64,000 bases of DNA, from NCBI GenBank assembly GCA_032718475.1, contig JAUCBJ010007091.1, forward strand, positions 1 through 64,000. Reading direction: 5' to 3'. Shown one piece after another: positions 1 through 10,994 of this stretch. Both the position numbers and the translations under genes were made by a program. Within the stretch, counting starts at the first letter, position 1. The number at the start of each line of letters is the position of its first letter. The DNA is from Nemertoderma westbladi (lineage: Eukaryota; Xenacoelomorpha; Nemertodermatida; Nemertodermatidae). Below the pieces are notes generated by a model. The model searched no databases. It saw nothing but the letters and a program-made list of their open reading frames with translations, and was not told where the DNA came from.

Positions 1-19
1 AGCGTTAAAACGCAAAACA

Positions 20-387
20 AATCTGTTAAGCCCTTTGACCATCTGAAATTCTAGTCGATTAAGATATCGCGGCACCCACCAATATACTTGAAAGACAAAA
101 TTCTAGAATCAGTGGTTAACGTCCCCAGACATATTCTGGAATAAATCGGTGCCCATCTTAAATATTAAATATTTAATAAATATTTATAAAATATATTAGA
201 ACAAATGTTATAATAGAGTAAATGCTGACCAATAAACTCTAAAGAGTTTGTAAACCAAAAATCTGTTCAAATTTAGATCCTTGAAATTTCTAGTCGATTA
301 AGATATCGTAGCACTTACCGATACTCTTAAAAAGACAAAATTCCTAGAATTAAGGATCTTAGTTCCCAGACATGCTCTGGAATAAAA
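20..387. repeat. Diverged direct repeat, two units about 242 bp apart
   Basis: Two related stretches (about 20-145 and 263-387) share words such as TCTAGTCGATTAAGATATCG, a following AAAGACAAAATTC block, and CCAGACAT-CTCTGGAATAAA endings. This reads as two units of an old tandem repeat. The rest of 388-1290 is AT-rich sequence in which I recognise no gene; the short open frames there have no family features. Confidence 0.6.
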
Positions 388-1317
388 TTGTGTCTATTTT
401 CGTGTCAAATAATAAAATTTTTACGGGAATAAATTTTAAATTCATATCCTCTCATGAATTTGATAAATTGTCATTTTATACAATTTATAACATTCCCAAA
501 ATTCCATTAATTAATAGATCATGGGAGCGGAGATTCACCCTATTAAGTATATTAGTGTGCGAGAATCTCCAATGTGTAGTCAATAGAATAATAAAATTCA
601 TAAAATCATGTATAAAGGGGAATATTGACAATTAAATAATTACTATTAAATAACATCCCAGATCTGTATGCATGAGAATTACCCAAATTCTACTGCTAGC
701 TTTCCATAATGTCACCATAGCAACAACCACGCTAGAATTAGAAGCGAGTTAAAAGAACAATAGAAAGCTTGCCCCATTGAATAGCATGCGGAATAAATAG
801 CACACTGCTAGTATCCAGGGATACATAATAATAACGTGGCATTCTGGAAGGCACTTGACTAACGGACAAATGGCCCAAATGTGTACAATTTGGGACAGTT
901 GTATGGAATTTGTGCATTTATAGGTGAATGTTACTATTAAAGTGTGTTTACAGTAGCGAGTCGCAGTTGTCAAAGTTACCCTGCCTCTGTAGCAAGAACC
1001 TGAAGTAATTCTAAGCCCTTGGGATGGACAGTGGAGTGCCTCGCGCTGGTTAATGTTGTCGTTGTGTAGCTACTACGTTGGCGAGAGGCACAGCGACGAC
1101 AGTACATCAGCGCTGAGGATCTTGCGCTGTCCGGGGGCATTGAGGGGGAGGCAGCGACGATCGCTAGCCTAAATATAATCAATTATAATATTGATAAACT
1201 CATATAGCAGCTATGACTGAGTTAATAGAAGATGATCTTGGTATCAGGGAGCGATATACCCTACCATTGTAAGCGTTTGTTGATAGTTTAATAAGCGGCG
1301 ATGCTAGTCAACCTACT

Positions 1318-1611
1318 ATGGAGAACGATGGCCGTTATATCGAACCGCCAATGTCAAAGGAACACCTCACGCGTGAATTGGACTATAGAAAATTCACTGC
1401 TCGCTATACGCATCGTAATGGTACGTATATGGACTTCTTAACTACTGGTCATCCTATCGATTTACACGATACGGACGATGTAGACACCGAAAGGGAAATG
1501 ATCCTATTTAAATATCATACCCAGCGGAGTCGGAACAATAAACTGAGAATCAAACATGAAAACTCTATTCGAAACCGACTCGAAAGAGAGAATGTGGAAG
1601 AATGTTCGTAA
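1318..1611 (+). pseudogene. N-terminal part of 3' ORF of retroelement copy 1
   Basis: This 97-aa frame is about 90% alike, over some 45 residues, to the translated minus-strand sequence 34361-34543 (shared words DFLTTGHPIDLHDTDDVDTE and KYHTQRS). I recognise no domain; it is acidic then basic and probably disordered. It ends at a stop just where the two copies diverge. In copy 2 its equivalent lies immediately ahead of the zinc-knuckle frame, so the two pieces were probably one protein. The start at 1318 is the first in-frame ATG and is uncertain. Confidence 0.45.
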
Positions 1612-2455
1612 AGACAAGTAGAGGAGAACCAGCTGGAGAAAAACCATACGTTAATGTCCAGGGTCCATAATGTGAATAGTTTTCCCCGGGGCGCGGGTGC
1701 TCGCGGGCGGTCTCCTTCGGGAGGCTGTAATTTCCTCTTACTTCATCCTCTTCCTGCAATTATTGTGATCAGTGTCACAATCAAAGAGTAAGAATGAGTA
1801 ATGACGTAAAAGAAAAACATGTCCATTGTGGTATCTTATAGATACTACCCACATATCCTTCCTCCTCCATACTACTATTCTCCCTCTATCTATCGCTATC
1901 GAGGATACAAGACCTCTTCTTCCCATCTTCTCTACCCAACGCGCTCGGAGCTTTTGGGAGATGATCGATCAATCATAGTGGTATCGTGGTATTGATCGTA
2001 CCGCCTCCTACTAAACTTCCCCATCCCTTACTATTGGTCTGGATGCTTATATTGGTCTCCGCACCTCCTGTCCATGTACCATTGTGTTGGTATTTATAAT
2101 ATCAACTTCCACCCCTCTTGTCGTTGATTGGATAATCAACCAATAATAATTTCCTCAAGTCCACGGCCATTGATACAAGGACTGAAAGGACACGTTAATA
2201 GTCTGTGAACAACTGGTACCATTGTGCGTCATAAATCTGGTTGTTCACCTCCCTTAGTGATTGGGAATAAATAAATAAATAAATAAATAAATAAATAGTC
2301 AGTTCAAGGACCGCGCTCTGACTAAGCTCAGCCTAAGAGACTCAGCTGCTGAGAAGTTAGACAGCGCTGGATTCGCCATTTTCAAGGACGTTTGTATACA
2401 GAACTTACATTCCTCTGTTATACAAAGACCCTGAATCCCCACAGGTTATTCTATC

Positions 2456-3598
2456 GTGGAAGTCCAAACAGTGGGTTCGCTTGAGGAGACAGCTACACCT
2501 ACCTCAGCTATGCAATTGGAAGACGAACCAATTTGCTTAGAGTCCGAGGAGATTCAACCCACGGCGCCCAGGAGCAGTGACAATGACTACGTCCTGGAAT
2601 GGTATCAAGGTCCACAATGTCTCACCGCATACGATTATCGGCATGCCAATTATGTTTCTAGGAAACATTGCCGATTATGCGCATCATGAGACCACTTCAC
2701 CCCGGTGGACTCCAGCGTACCCTGCTCCTACTTTAAAGATCAACCTACCATGGAGATCTATTGTGCGTATTGTAGACTCAATAACTTACAAATCTTCGCA
2801 GTCTGCCCTCAATTTATGACTCAATGCCATCATTGCCAGTTTAAAGGACACGCAAGTTTCGATTGCCCTTTCAACCGAGATCTGGAAGGCGTAGACGAAA
2901 TGGTTGCCCTGCGCTACATTCGAGCCTGGGAAGCTAACGCGGATCTCCATTGCGAGTCACATCATCGATACTACCCTGGATGTGCCTATGAAGGAGTCTA
3001 TGCGTTTCACCCGTATCTCTTTGCTTCCGTTGAGCAAAAATCTCGCACACCGAGCTACGAGCTAATGAAGCGTGTTGGCGAGAATATTTCGACCAAATTT
3101 GTTCGCAAGTACCTCAGGAACATTAATCCTAACGACCTTAATTCCTATAACTTGATCAACTTCATCCGTCAAGATCCGGAATATGGTGACTTGTTCATCA
3201 ACTCGCATCCAGAACTACAGGAAGTTCATAGATGACCCTATGAATATATAGCCCGAGAACGCGAGTTAGAAAGAACCATCAAACCGAGGAAATTTCTCAC
3301 TACTCACGGTCCACCTACCGCTCTCGTGCAAATGACTCGTCAGGGACCAGTAAGAGCTGCCGTCCTGAAACGCGCTCTAAAGGTTGTTCGACCTCGTTCC
3401 ACTGAGGTTGATATCGATCAACCGGGTACCTCGACCGGCGGATACACCGACCGCAACCCTAAACCTTCCGATGCAATTGTATTGCACCCCTCACCCAGGA
3501 GTTATAGCCCTCCTAGTAAAGTGGTTCACCCCAAAGAGAAAAAGACTCTTGCTAGCCTCAAAAAACTTCGTAAACGCCATTCACGTAAGAAGGACTAA
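2456..3598 (+). pseudogene. Zinc-knuckle (Gag/nucleocapsid-like) protein, two nonsense changes
   Basis: Translated pieces at 2456-2689, 2705-3235 and 3326-3598 lie in one frame broken by TGA at 2687-2689 and 3233-3235. Copy 2 has arginine codons at both places, so these are nonsense substitutions. The protein has a CxxC-RLNN segment followed by a CX2CX4HX4C zinc knuckle (CHHC...GHASFDCP), then a charged region and a very basic tail ending in RKRHSRKKD. CX2CX4HX4C knuckles bind RNA in retroelement Gag proteins. Here the module sits at the 3' end, just before the LTR-like region, rather than upstream of pol. Non-functional as it stands. Confidence 0.65.
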
Positions 3599-3599
3599 T

Positions 3600-4775
3600 A
3601 GTTTAGAGTATTTTTTATATTTTAGAAACTGTGATTTTTATATTTTATAAACTTAAATCCCATTTTCTGGGAGCGGTATAAAAGCTTTTGCGGACATAAC
3701 AAGTCATTTTTCCGCAATGTGCAGAATACTCTAAAATAGCCCTGAATTTGTCCAACTACGCGACGGGAAGGAATTGGAGCTGGTGTGACGACATCTATCA
3801 GCTGATTCTCTGTGGACGTGGAACTTTTCTTTGTTCTGCCTATTCAGCCAATCAGAGCGATTTTCCCCCTTATGCCTGACCGAGGCCTATGGAAAGCCGC
3901 GCAATGCATTACGGTCTTTGTTTACCTTTTCTGAGCACCAGAACCGGCTTGGAATTTTCTGTACTTCTGTTTGGAAGTTTCAGACTTTGGCCTAAATATC
4001 AGATGGCTTTGATTATAAGAACGTAAATCTATTATCTGACCGACACACACTTGGAGCACCGACTGAACATACTGACTGTTCACCGCATTATTTTACTTCT
4101 GTTTACTGTCTGTTATTAATTGTTGTTATATTAATGGATATTGCTGTTATATTTGGAGAATACCGATAAATAATCATAAAACCCCCAATCTTCTTGATTA
4201 CTGAAGGTAAGAGGAACAGATTTACCGGTAGCAACTGCGACTTAAATTATAGTGGTTTTTGTGTGAATTAAATGCTATTTCATAATCCCTACATGTGTCA
4301 GTTGCGATCTTCCTTATATATGATCAAATTCAGTGACGGTCGGCAGATTAGTGTGAAGTAGTGTGAAGTCGTGTGAAGTGGTGTGAAATATAATAAAGCA
4401 TCTCCTAAAGAATGCGCTATTTACGAAACTCTGTGGCCATCTAGTTGTGATTAGTATAAGTCATAACTCTGTTTTTATACTTAAAGCGCCACGTCCTAAA
4501 GGAACTGTTAATATTTCCCCGAAAGTAAATATATTGTCAGAGATTATATAATAACGATCAATCAAATAATACAGAAGATCTACACCGCAATAACTCTCAA
4601 GGAAGCCGAATCCAGTCTCCCTTAACTGTGGGTGAATGATCGCGCACAGACTGGCTTCGGCTGAAGTAACTTCAGTACACTAAATAAATGATATAGGCTA
4701 AAGTCGATTTATAAACAAGAGGACAACTAAAATTGGCAGGTTAAACTGCTAAAGGTCTAAAAGCGCGAACAACTA
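3600..4775 (+). repeat. LTR-like 3' region of BEL/Pao-family copy 1
   Basis: This region matches the reverse complement of 32562-33300 followed by 11896-12386, i.e. copy 2 with the Polinton removed. It contains a TATAAAAG box at 3677-3684, a CCAAT-type motif (AGCCAATCAGAGCGATTTT, near 3850) shared by both copies, and several TATATA and AATAAA words. It ends at AAAGCGCG, where copy 1 runs into a tRNA-like SINE and copy 2 runs into a LINE. No matching 5' LTR is seen in the window, so LTR status is inferred. Confidence 0.55.
3677..3684 (+). promoter_or_regulatory. TATA box in LTR-like region
   Basis: TATAAAAG lies at the start of the conserved non-coding block. The other copy has TGTAAAAG at the same place (minus strand near 33233), so the box has decayed there. 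Confidence 0.4.
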
Positions 4776-4870
4776 CCTTGGTTACCATGCCGGGGTTGAA
4801 CCCACAACCTCCGTGAGATGTGAATTCAATATAACCACAATATAACCGGTGGGCTCTGAACCAAGGTGGA
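4776..4870 (-). mobile_element. tRNA-derived SINE head (minus strand)
   Basis: Read on the minus strand it has the layout of a tRNA promoter: CCTTGGTTC, then ATTGAATTCACATCTC, then a B-box-like GGGTTCAACCCC. It shares these blocks with the better SINE at 35807-36094. It abuts the end of the BEL/Pao LTR-like region. It is too diverged to be a tRNA gene. Confidence 0.55.
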
Positions 4871-4997
4871 ACAAGTGTCAGATACCGTCAGATCAGATCA
4901 GATCAGATAAGGACAGACGTTTTAGCCATCCTAGACAGTCATAGCTGTCTGCATCGTGTTAATACACAAAGTAAAGGAGTGAGATCTGCTATAAATA

Positions 4998-7110
4998 TAA
5001 CTAGAGACGGGACTAGCTGCCCGTGAAGCAAGTTGTATGAGACAGTACGAGTCAAGTAAAAGCTTTTTGTTCTGTCTGATAATAAATTAGTGTGAGGGTA
5101 GTCCCGGTGGTGTACGAGACATTTTCATGACAACTTCAAGCTATAATTATTATGTGGTAATCATCTAATGAATTACTAGAACGCCATCAAGATGGCTTTA
5201 AACGAACCTGTCTTACACAGACTCCAAGAAACAGATGGGATTGGAAGATGCAAACCAAGAATGACTTGCATCAACCAAAAAACTGCCTCCCATCTAATGT
5301 AATACACATTCGCCTAGGCAAACAAATCATAATCACAATTACTACGATGATGTGTGAAATGGTATCCATATCCGCAACCTGAGAAACGGCCCAAAAGAGC
5401 AGTTTATTCTGCGGAGGGGTCTTTTCTGTATGAGATAAATAAAATAAAGAACATTAATTACATACATTCTCAGTTAGCATAATAAAAACATCGGAGCAAC
5501 CAATATAATGTACATGTACAAGCATCCTATGAAAGTTTGTGAAATGTTCCCTTAAGTCTACCCAACAGCCGTTGGTACCCGGCTGGCAGCCACCCTGGTT
5601 CAGTTTTATGGTTTTGTTAGTTTAATCGACAGCTGTTGTAAACGTCCCAGATATACAAAACCTACTAAGCCTTTGCATTCCAATTGAGCTTAGCCTAAGT
5701 TGATGACAGTATTATAACGATGACAATTAGGCCCTATAGATACATACGATATATAAATGATGTACTGCTTGACATTACACTAACTGGCTGAATAGAGATA
5801 GAACTATAATAATACGTTTGGCATTCTGTCAGATTTCAGTAGTAAGTAACCTCATAATAATTGCTAAATATCAATCACCTGAAAAACATTTCAAGCAAGG
5901 GAGTTGTGGGTATTTAATTTCGCGTTCAATAATGTTGAAAATATGCAAATATTTCGAATATCGCACTTCGAATCGTTCCCAACTTTTTTATTCAACAACT
6001 AGACAACAATTGATAAATACTTGCGTTTACAATTTTACAATGCATGCAAGTGGTTTCAAGCCATTTGGTGAACATACATAGTGACATAGTGATATAGGTA
6101 AATATATCCATCGTGTTTTTGCCGGCCTCAGCTTTAGACAAAAACTACCCAGTCTAAAGACAGGTTCGTTATAAAAGGTGTTGTGATTGTTGAAGATAGA
6201 GAGCAGTTAGCGAAATAATAGAGCTATCGGATAGAGTACTCAGAGAGGAGTCGAGGTGTCAATTGATTATTAATAATAACAGCAGTTGTCATGAATTCAA
6301 TACAATCGCGCACAAGAAGTGATAAGACAAATTCGTTCTTATTTTTGTAATAAATAAAACAAGTTGAGATGTTTCAATGTAAACCGCGATTAACAATAAT
6401 TTACACTGTTCAATGTAAACCACGATATTAATTAAATACAATAATTATATTATTATTATAACATATTTTTATATTTCAAACTTATTATAACATATTTTTA
6501 TATTTCAAACTATAATGTTAGCCTTATGGAGAATCATTATGAGGCTGAGTAAACATTCAACCTTATAAGCATACAGCCTCCACAGTATTAATGTTGGCAC
6601 AAAGATTTTAAAATAAAACAATAATTAGATGACAGTACAGTCCAATCAATAGTAGCCAACACACTGTGTAAATAACAGTCATTTAGCTTGCACGCCAATT
6701 AATTAACATAGCAAGGATGCATTGGGAAGAGTTATTCAGCTGAGACTGTAATAGCCAGCTAAACCAGTTAATGTTTGCTTACTGTCTGGGTTGTGGAGTA
6801 GAGTGATAATACTAGTGGCACAGAAAGTACTTCTTTGTTAGTTGGCCCTTCCTATTGAATGCATTACCAGGCCATCTCTATACATTTTTCATGAGTGCCA
6901 AGCTGGTGTTTTAATCATTGCGCCTATGGCAATTTTCGTGTTTTGGGGCTATTTTTCGAAATAAAACAAGTTGAGATGTTTCAATTTAACCGCGATTTCA
7001 CAAGTACCCATAAAAATCTATTTTCATGGTTCATGCAAAATTGCATCAAAATCGTTAGCGCCATTTTTGGTCTAGGTCAGTAGCCAGTAGCTTTTTTTCT
7101 TATAGTATTC
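4998..7110 (+). mobile_element. Unclassified DNA-transposon-like repeat, family X, interrupted copy
   Basis: 4998-5175 and 6170-7110 together match 43505-44620. Shared words include CCCGTGAAGCAAGT, GATAGAGAGCAGTTAGCGAA and CATGAATTCAATACAATCGC. Near-terminal GCAAGTYGT and ACGACTTRCT are inverted relative to each other. No transposase is visible. Copy 2 is continuous where this copy carries the 5176-6169 insertion, so this is a nested insertion. It also has a short direct repeat at about 6450-6510 (TTATAACATATTTTTATATT twice). Confidence 0.6.
5176..6169 (+). mobile_element. Non-autonomous DNA transposon, family Y, nested in family X
   Basis: The empty site is visible in the sister copy at about 43677 (AATGAATTATAAAAG), and here the same bases flank a 994-bp insertion; the duplication is TA or TTA. 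Both ends carry an AACGAACCTGTCTT block in inverted orientation (near 5202 and 6155). A partial reverse-strand copy lies at 44960-45604. The open frame inside (5818-6081) has no recognisable domain. Confidence 0.6.
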
Positions 7111-7111
7111 A

Positions 7112-8061
7112 AGTCTAACGACTTACTAATAAATTAATAAATTAATTAATTTCATTACCGGACTAACGCCTCTGGTGGCTATAATTAAAATTGTAGGACC
7201 ATTATAAAATATGTATAACAACAGCAGGTAAAACTGGTCAGACAATAATTGTGAACCAATTGAACGAATAGAACGAATTGAAACAATTGTGAAATCAAAT
7301 ATGTCCAATCAATACGGTACATGGACTCCTGCGGCTAAAATGGTAGGACTAAATAATATATAACGGCGGGTAAAATAATAAATTAGATCAAACAATAAAT
7401 TCAGCGATAGAATCGAATAAAATAAAATCTAGTCGAAAATCTGATGCACATGACGCTAGTAGGCCTATACTGTAGTTCAGTAATGAACTAATAGTTTAGT
7501 AAGAGTCAGTTCAGTCGTGTCGTGGTGAGTGAGAGATTGTGTCCATAGTATTTGTGTCTGTTTCTATTTAATCTCAAGAATACCTGTCTATCGTCGAATC
7601 GCACCAATAATACCAGCCCTGCATCTCGCGTTCATAATAATATTATTTTAATAAAAACCCACACAATTAATAACGTGGCGGTAAGAACAGTTAGTAAAGG
7701 CACCAAGGCATGATATAAGTCAATAGCGGTATAAAATCAACCCGGTAAAATAAAATATATATACATGTTGATATAAAATATTCATATGGCGTACTTAATA
7801 GTGTAGGATGTACAATAATTGCTAAGTGTAAAACGTACAAATTTGCCATTAAAATAAAATCGGATAAAATAAGATATAATGAAGGGTAATACCCACAGGC
7901 TGGCTAGCACGTAGGGTCTATTTGGGTACCATAATTAACTGCTGAATACAAAGGATTTATTCAGAGAGAGTAAAATATTATATCGGACAGGACGTATCGT
8001 TGTATCATGTAGATCAGGCGGTAGGAGTTTGTTGCGCTCAGGGATGTCGCTTGGATATTCT
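7112..8061. other. Intergenic, AT-rich, no gene recognised
   Basis: Repeated words (AATAAAAT, GGTAAAAT, GGCTAAAATGG) and simple A/T sequence, with no convincing coding frame. Confidence 0.5.
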
Positions 8062-8065
8062 TTAA

Positions 8066-8531
8066 CCCTATCCATACCGGGGTACTTTAGACTCTCAAAC
8101 TACCGGGGGGGGGGGGGGGGGGGGACTTTTGGGGACGTAAAGTTTGGAAGCATATAACTTTGTGTGGTGTGATGATATTACTTTAAAGTAAAAAGTTTTA
8201 GATACAAAATTTATTCCTCTTTTCAAATATGCCACACACTAATGCTCAAATATAATATTTATATACTATAATTATGTTTAAATTGAACAACATCATATTG
8301 ATCAACATAATCATTTTAAATTTCCCTCCTACAATAGTTCAGCCAATAATATGACAGTTTCAGAGACAGGTCTGTTTACGTGTCATTTTCATGGTCATAA
8401 ATAATAATATGAAAATTAATTTTTGTTTTAAGATAAAGAATAATAAATTTTAGGAAAAGTAACGGAATTTCACTTGCAATAAATGTAGTTTGGCTTTGAA
8501 CCAAGCAATCAAATAAAGTGCGTCTCCAAAA

Positions 8532-8562
<31 letters not shown>

Positions 8563-8572
8563 ATGGATAGGG
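8066..8572. mobile_element. piggyBac-like MITE with TTAA target site
   Basis: The ends are CCCTATCCATAC (8066-8077) and its exact inverse GTATGGATAGGG (8561-8572), each flanked by TTAA (8062-8065 and 8573-8576). TTAA target and CCC-starting termini are the signature of piggyBac-superfamily elements. The 507-bp body has no transposase. Just inside the ends are a run of 20 G (8105-8124) and a run of 27 C (8533-8559), so the element could form a long hairpin. The open frame on the minus strand across the C run is not a gene. Confidence 0.8.
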
Positions 8573-8576
8573 TTAA

Positions 8577-9823
8577 GTGTCTGCGTATAGAGCTGAAACT
8601 AAATTTGGAGATACTGAGAATTGCCAAGCTTGGGAGGTTCAGGTCCCAGGCGGCGTGTGCATAGCTATCAAATGTGTCTCTCTCTACCTTGAACAGTCCC
8701 CCTAGATGGCCGGACAGCAGATAGTCACTGAGAATTCTCCTGATCAGGCCGAGAATCCTGAGCAGGCTGAGACAACGCATGAAAACAAGGTTGCTAAGGG
8801 TAACGTTTCCAACATTAAACGAAGAGCTGTGTTTGATACCCGTTTGTTGCAGTAAACTTGGCCCCTGACTGAGCGCTTGTACTGTAGTGACTATTGAGGC
8901 ACTCCAGTCCGGTAATTGATTGTAGTCCAATATATAATTCGAGAACAAGATTCAACTAATATGAGTGAGTCTCATGAGGTGGAATATGTTGTGTTTATTA
9001 TATGAGGATAACTCCATTTTCGAATTATCCATTCGTAGAACTACCAATCAGTTTTCTCGTCTATTACGTTTTCGTCCTTCAGCTTACAATCACAATGACT
9101 TGCTCTGAATGATTTGTTAAAAAAATAATTATACTAATACAAACCGTTAATACGCATCGAATGAGCCAAAAAGCAAGGAATGAGAGCAAAATCTGTCAAC
9201 GTGTCAATGTGTCAACATACATACATACATACATTTACAACATACATACAACATAAATACATATGTACATACAAACTGAGCCGATATATATATATTACTG
9301 GAGATGAATATTAATAGTAATTCTACACGATCATTCAAACATACAGTAATTATATTTATATAACTTTACAAACCGGACTAAGCTAGCTGAGTCCGAGTTT
9401 TAAGGCCTGTAGAGTAGAGTAGGCCCTAGTCCTTGGTGAACATATATTTTTTTAACTAGTTTAAAGTTGCCTAAAACGATTTTCCAACTTAATTGAAATC
9501 ACACAAAAAGGAACAGGCAAATTTTGTGCGACTATTTTCAATTAATAAGCTATTAAACATACCCTATACAGTATGTGTAACTTTTGAATAAATTTGAGTA
9601 TCGCAGTCTGTTGGTACTACAGTACTGTAGTATGTAGTACCGCACTTAACCCCACCCTCCAAGCTACAGTAGGCCTACTGTATACAGTAACCTCAGACTT
9701 TGAACTGCAGTACAGTACTCTACAGTATATATTAATTTGATTAATTAACGTATCATTTATTCTAATAAATATCTTATTAATTTATCTAATTTACTCATTT
9801 AGAAATATATCATTTACAATAAA
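8577..9823. other. Intergenic sequence upstream of Rac-like gene
   Basis: No gene seen. It contains an ACAT microsatellite at about 9214-9233 and clusters of TACTGTAGTA/CAGTACAGTA palindromes at 9610-9730. Repeated AATAAAT/TTAATT words immediately precede the GTPase start. Confidence 0.5.
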
Positions 9824-10405
9824 ATGCAACCAATTAAATGTGTGGTAGTTGGCGATGGAGGGGTTGGTAAATTATGCCTTATAATTAGTTACACAACAAA
9901 TGCTTTTCCAGGGGAATATATTCCTACACAATATGATGTGTGCTCAGTTAATCTAATGGTTGAAGGTAGGCCTGTCTGCTTGCGATTATGGTATACGCCG
10001 GGGCAAGAGGATTACGACAGAACACGACCCCTCACCTACCCCCAGACTGATGTTTTCCTCATCTGTTTTTCTTTGATTAGTCCCGCATCTTACGAGAATG
10101 TCCGCACCAAGTGGTACCCCGAAGTGTCCCACCACTGTCCAGTAACACCTATCGTTTTAATAGGGACCAAGTTGGATCTGAGAGACGATAAAGAAACGAT
10201 TGAAAAGCTTCAGGACAAGAAACAATCTCCAATATCTTATCGACAGGGTTTGGCGATGGCTAAGGATATCAAAGCTAAAAAGTATTTAGAATGTTCGGCG
10301 TTAACGCAAAAAGGTGTGAAGCAAGTGTTTGACGAGGCTATCAGAGCTGTGCCGTTCCCTAAAAAACCGCGGTTCAATAATGGTAGAAAGTGTAGAATTC
10401 TTTAA
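9824..10405 (+). CDS. Rac-like Rho-family small GTPase, intronless, with altered nucleotide-binding residues
   Basis: This 193-aa frame has Rac length and aligns to Rac along its whole length: P-loop at residues 10-17, switch I 30-40, switch II from 57, GTKLDL and CSALTQ guanine-specificity motifs, and a C-terminal CRIL prenylation box (Leu end, geranylgeranyl type) after basic residues. Rho proteins normally bind GTP at membranes and drive actin remodelling. Several near-invariant positions differ: Leu at Rac Thr17 (Mg2+ ligand), Tyr at Asp57 and Pro at Ala59 in the DxxG segment, and Gln36/Val39/Cys40 in the effector loop. Gln61 is kept. The lack of introns suggests a retrocopy; no poly(A) tail is obvious. 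It is either an atypical GTPase or a decaying retrogene that has kept its frame. Confidence 0.85.
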   Translation: MQPIKCVVVGDGGVGKLCLIISYTTNAFPGEYIPTQYDVCSVNLMVEGRPVCLRLWYTPGQEDYDRTRPLTYPQTDVFLICFSLISPASYENVRTKWYPEVSHHCPVTPIVLIGTKLDLRDDKETIEKLQDKKQSPISYRQGLAMAKDIKAKKYLECSALTQKGVKQVFDEAIRAVPFPKKPRFNNGRKCRIL

Positions 10406-10408
10406 ATA

Positions 10409-10990
10409 CTCTATTCTGTATGACAAATATTTTCGACATAAAATGACTGTTACTGTATACTAATTATTTTATGTTATTACAATTTCACCAATGTACATAT
10501 TTATTCAGTATTTAATCAACGACCTATATAATGTTCCATAAATCTTGAAAAGGCATAGCTATCTAAAACACGATATGAAAATTTCCGGTCGATGGAGGGA
10601 GGTTGTTCCATTCTGAGCTATGAAATGTATCGCCAGAGCTCGTCTTTGTAATAACTCTAATTGCGAAGACATTCAATATTTGGGTTCCAAAAAAGGCTTA
10701 CATCATTCTTTTCCAAGACTTTAATAAATGGTCCATAAAAATGTACAGTAGTGACTTTCAGCTTCATGAGAAGGGAAGAAGCGAGAGTTGTAGAAACGAG
10801 AGTAAAAGTAAAATTTGACAATCTGTAAAGATGTACAGAATTAGCTGTGGAAGTTTCTGAGCCACAATCATACATTCATACCCATACTATATATATACTT
10901 TCTTTAATTAATAGTGTTAAATTAAAATATACAAGATCAGGGTCGTATTATGTATTATAGTATCTTATATTATTATCTTATTATTAATAA
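10409..10990. other. Intergenic, no gene recognised
   Basis: AT-rich sequence between the Rac-like gene and the LINE tail. Short minus-strand frames show no family features. Confidence 0.5.
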
Positions 10991-10994
10991 AAGA

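Larger units (their letters stand above)
1300..4775 (+). mobile_element. BEL/Pao-associated retroelement, copy 1 (3' part only)
   Basis: This plus-strand copy is defined by its match to the minus-strand copy at 32562-37027 and 11896-12386. It holds an N-terminal reading-frame piece (1318-1611), a zinc-knuckle protein frame (2456-3598) and about 1.2 kb of 3' non-coding or LTR-like sequence (3600-4775). No reverse transcriptase is seen here; the link to BEL/Pao comes from copy 2, where the same 3' module follows a BEL/Pao pol. About 840 bp between 1612 and 2455, including an (AAAT)n run at 2266-2297, is absent from copy 2 and may be an insertion or an intron-like segment. Confidence 0.7.

Noticed and set aside
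372-635. 87-aa open frame near the left edge
   Set aside because: AT-rich, overlaps a diverged repeat, and has no recognisable feature.
2445-2456. An intron from about 1611 to 2445 (GTAAAG ... CCACAG) joining the two 3' ORF pieces
   Set aside because: Plausible splice words exist, but the reading phases do not match and the other copy simply lacks the region; left as an insertion or deletion of unknown origin.
8376-8948. 190-aa minus-strand open frame
   Set aside because: It crosses the C tract and end of the piggyBac-like MITE, with poly-Gly in the middle and no domain.
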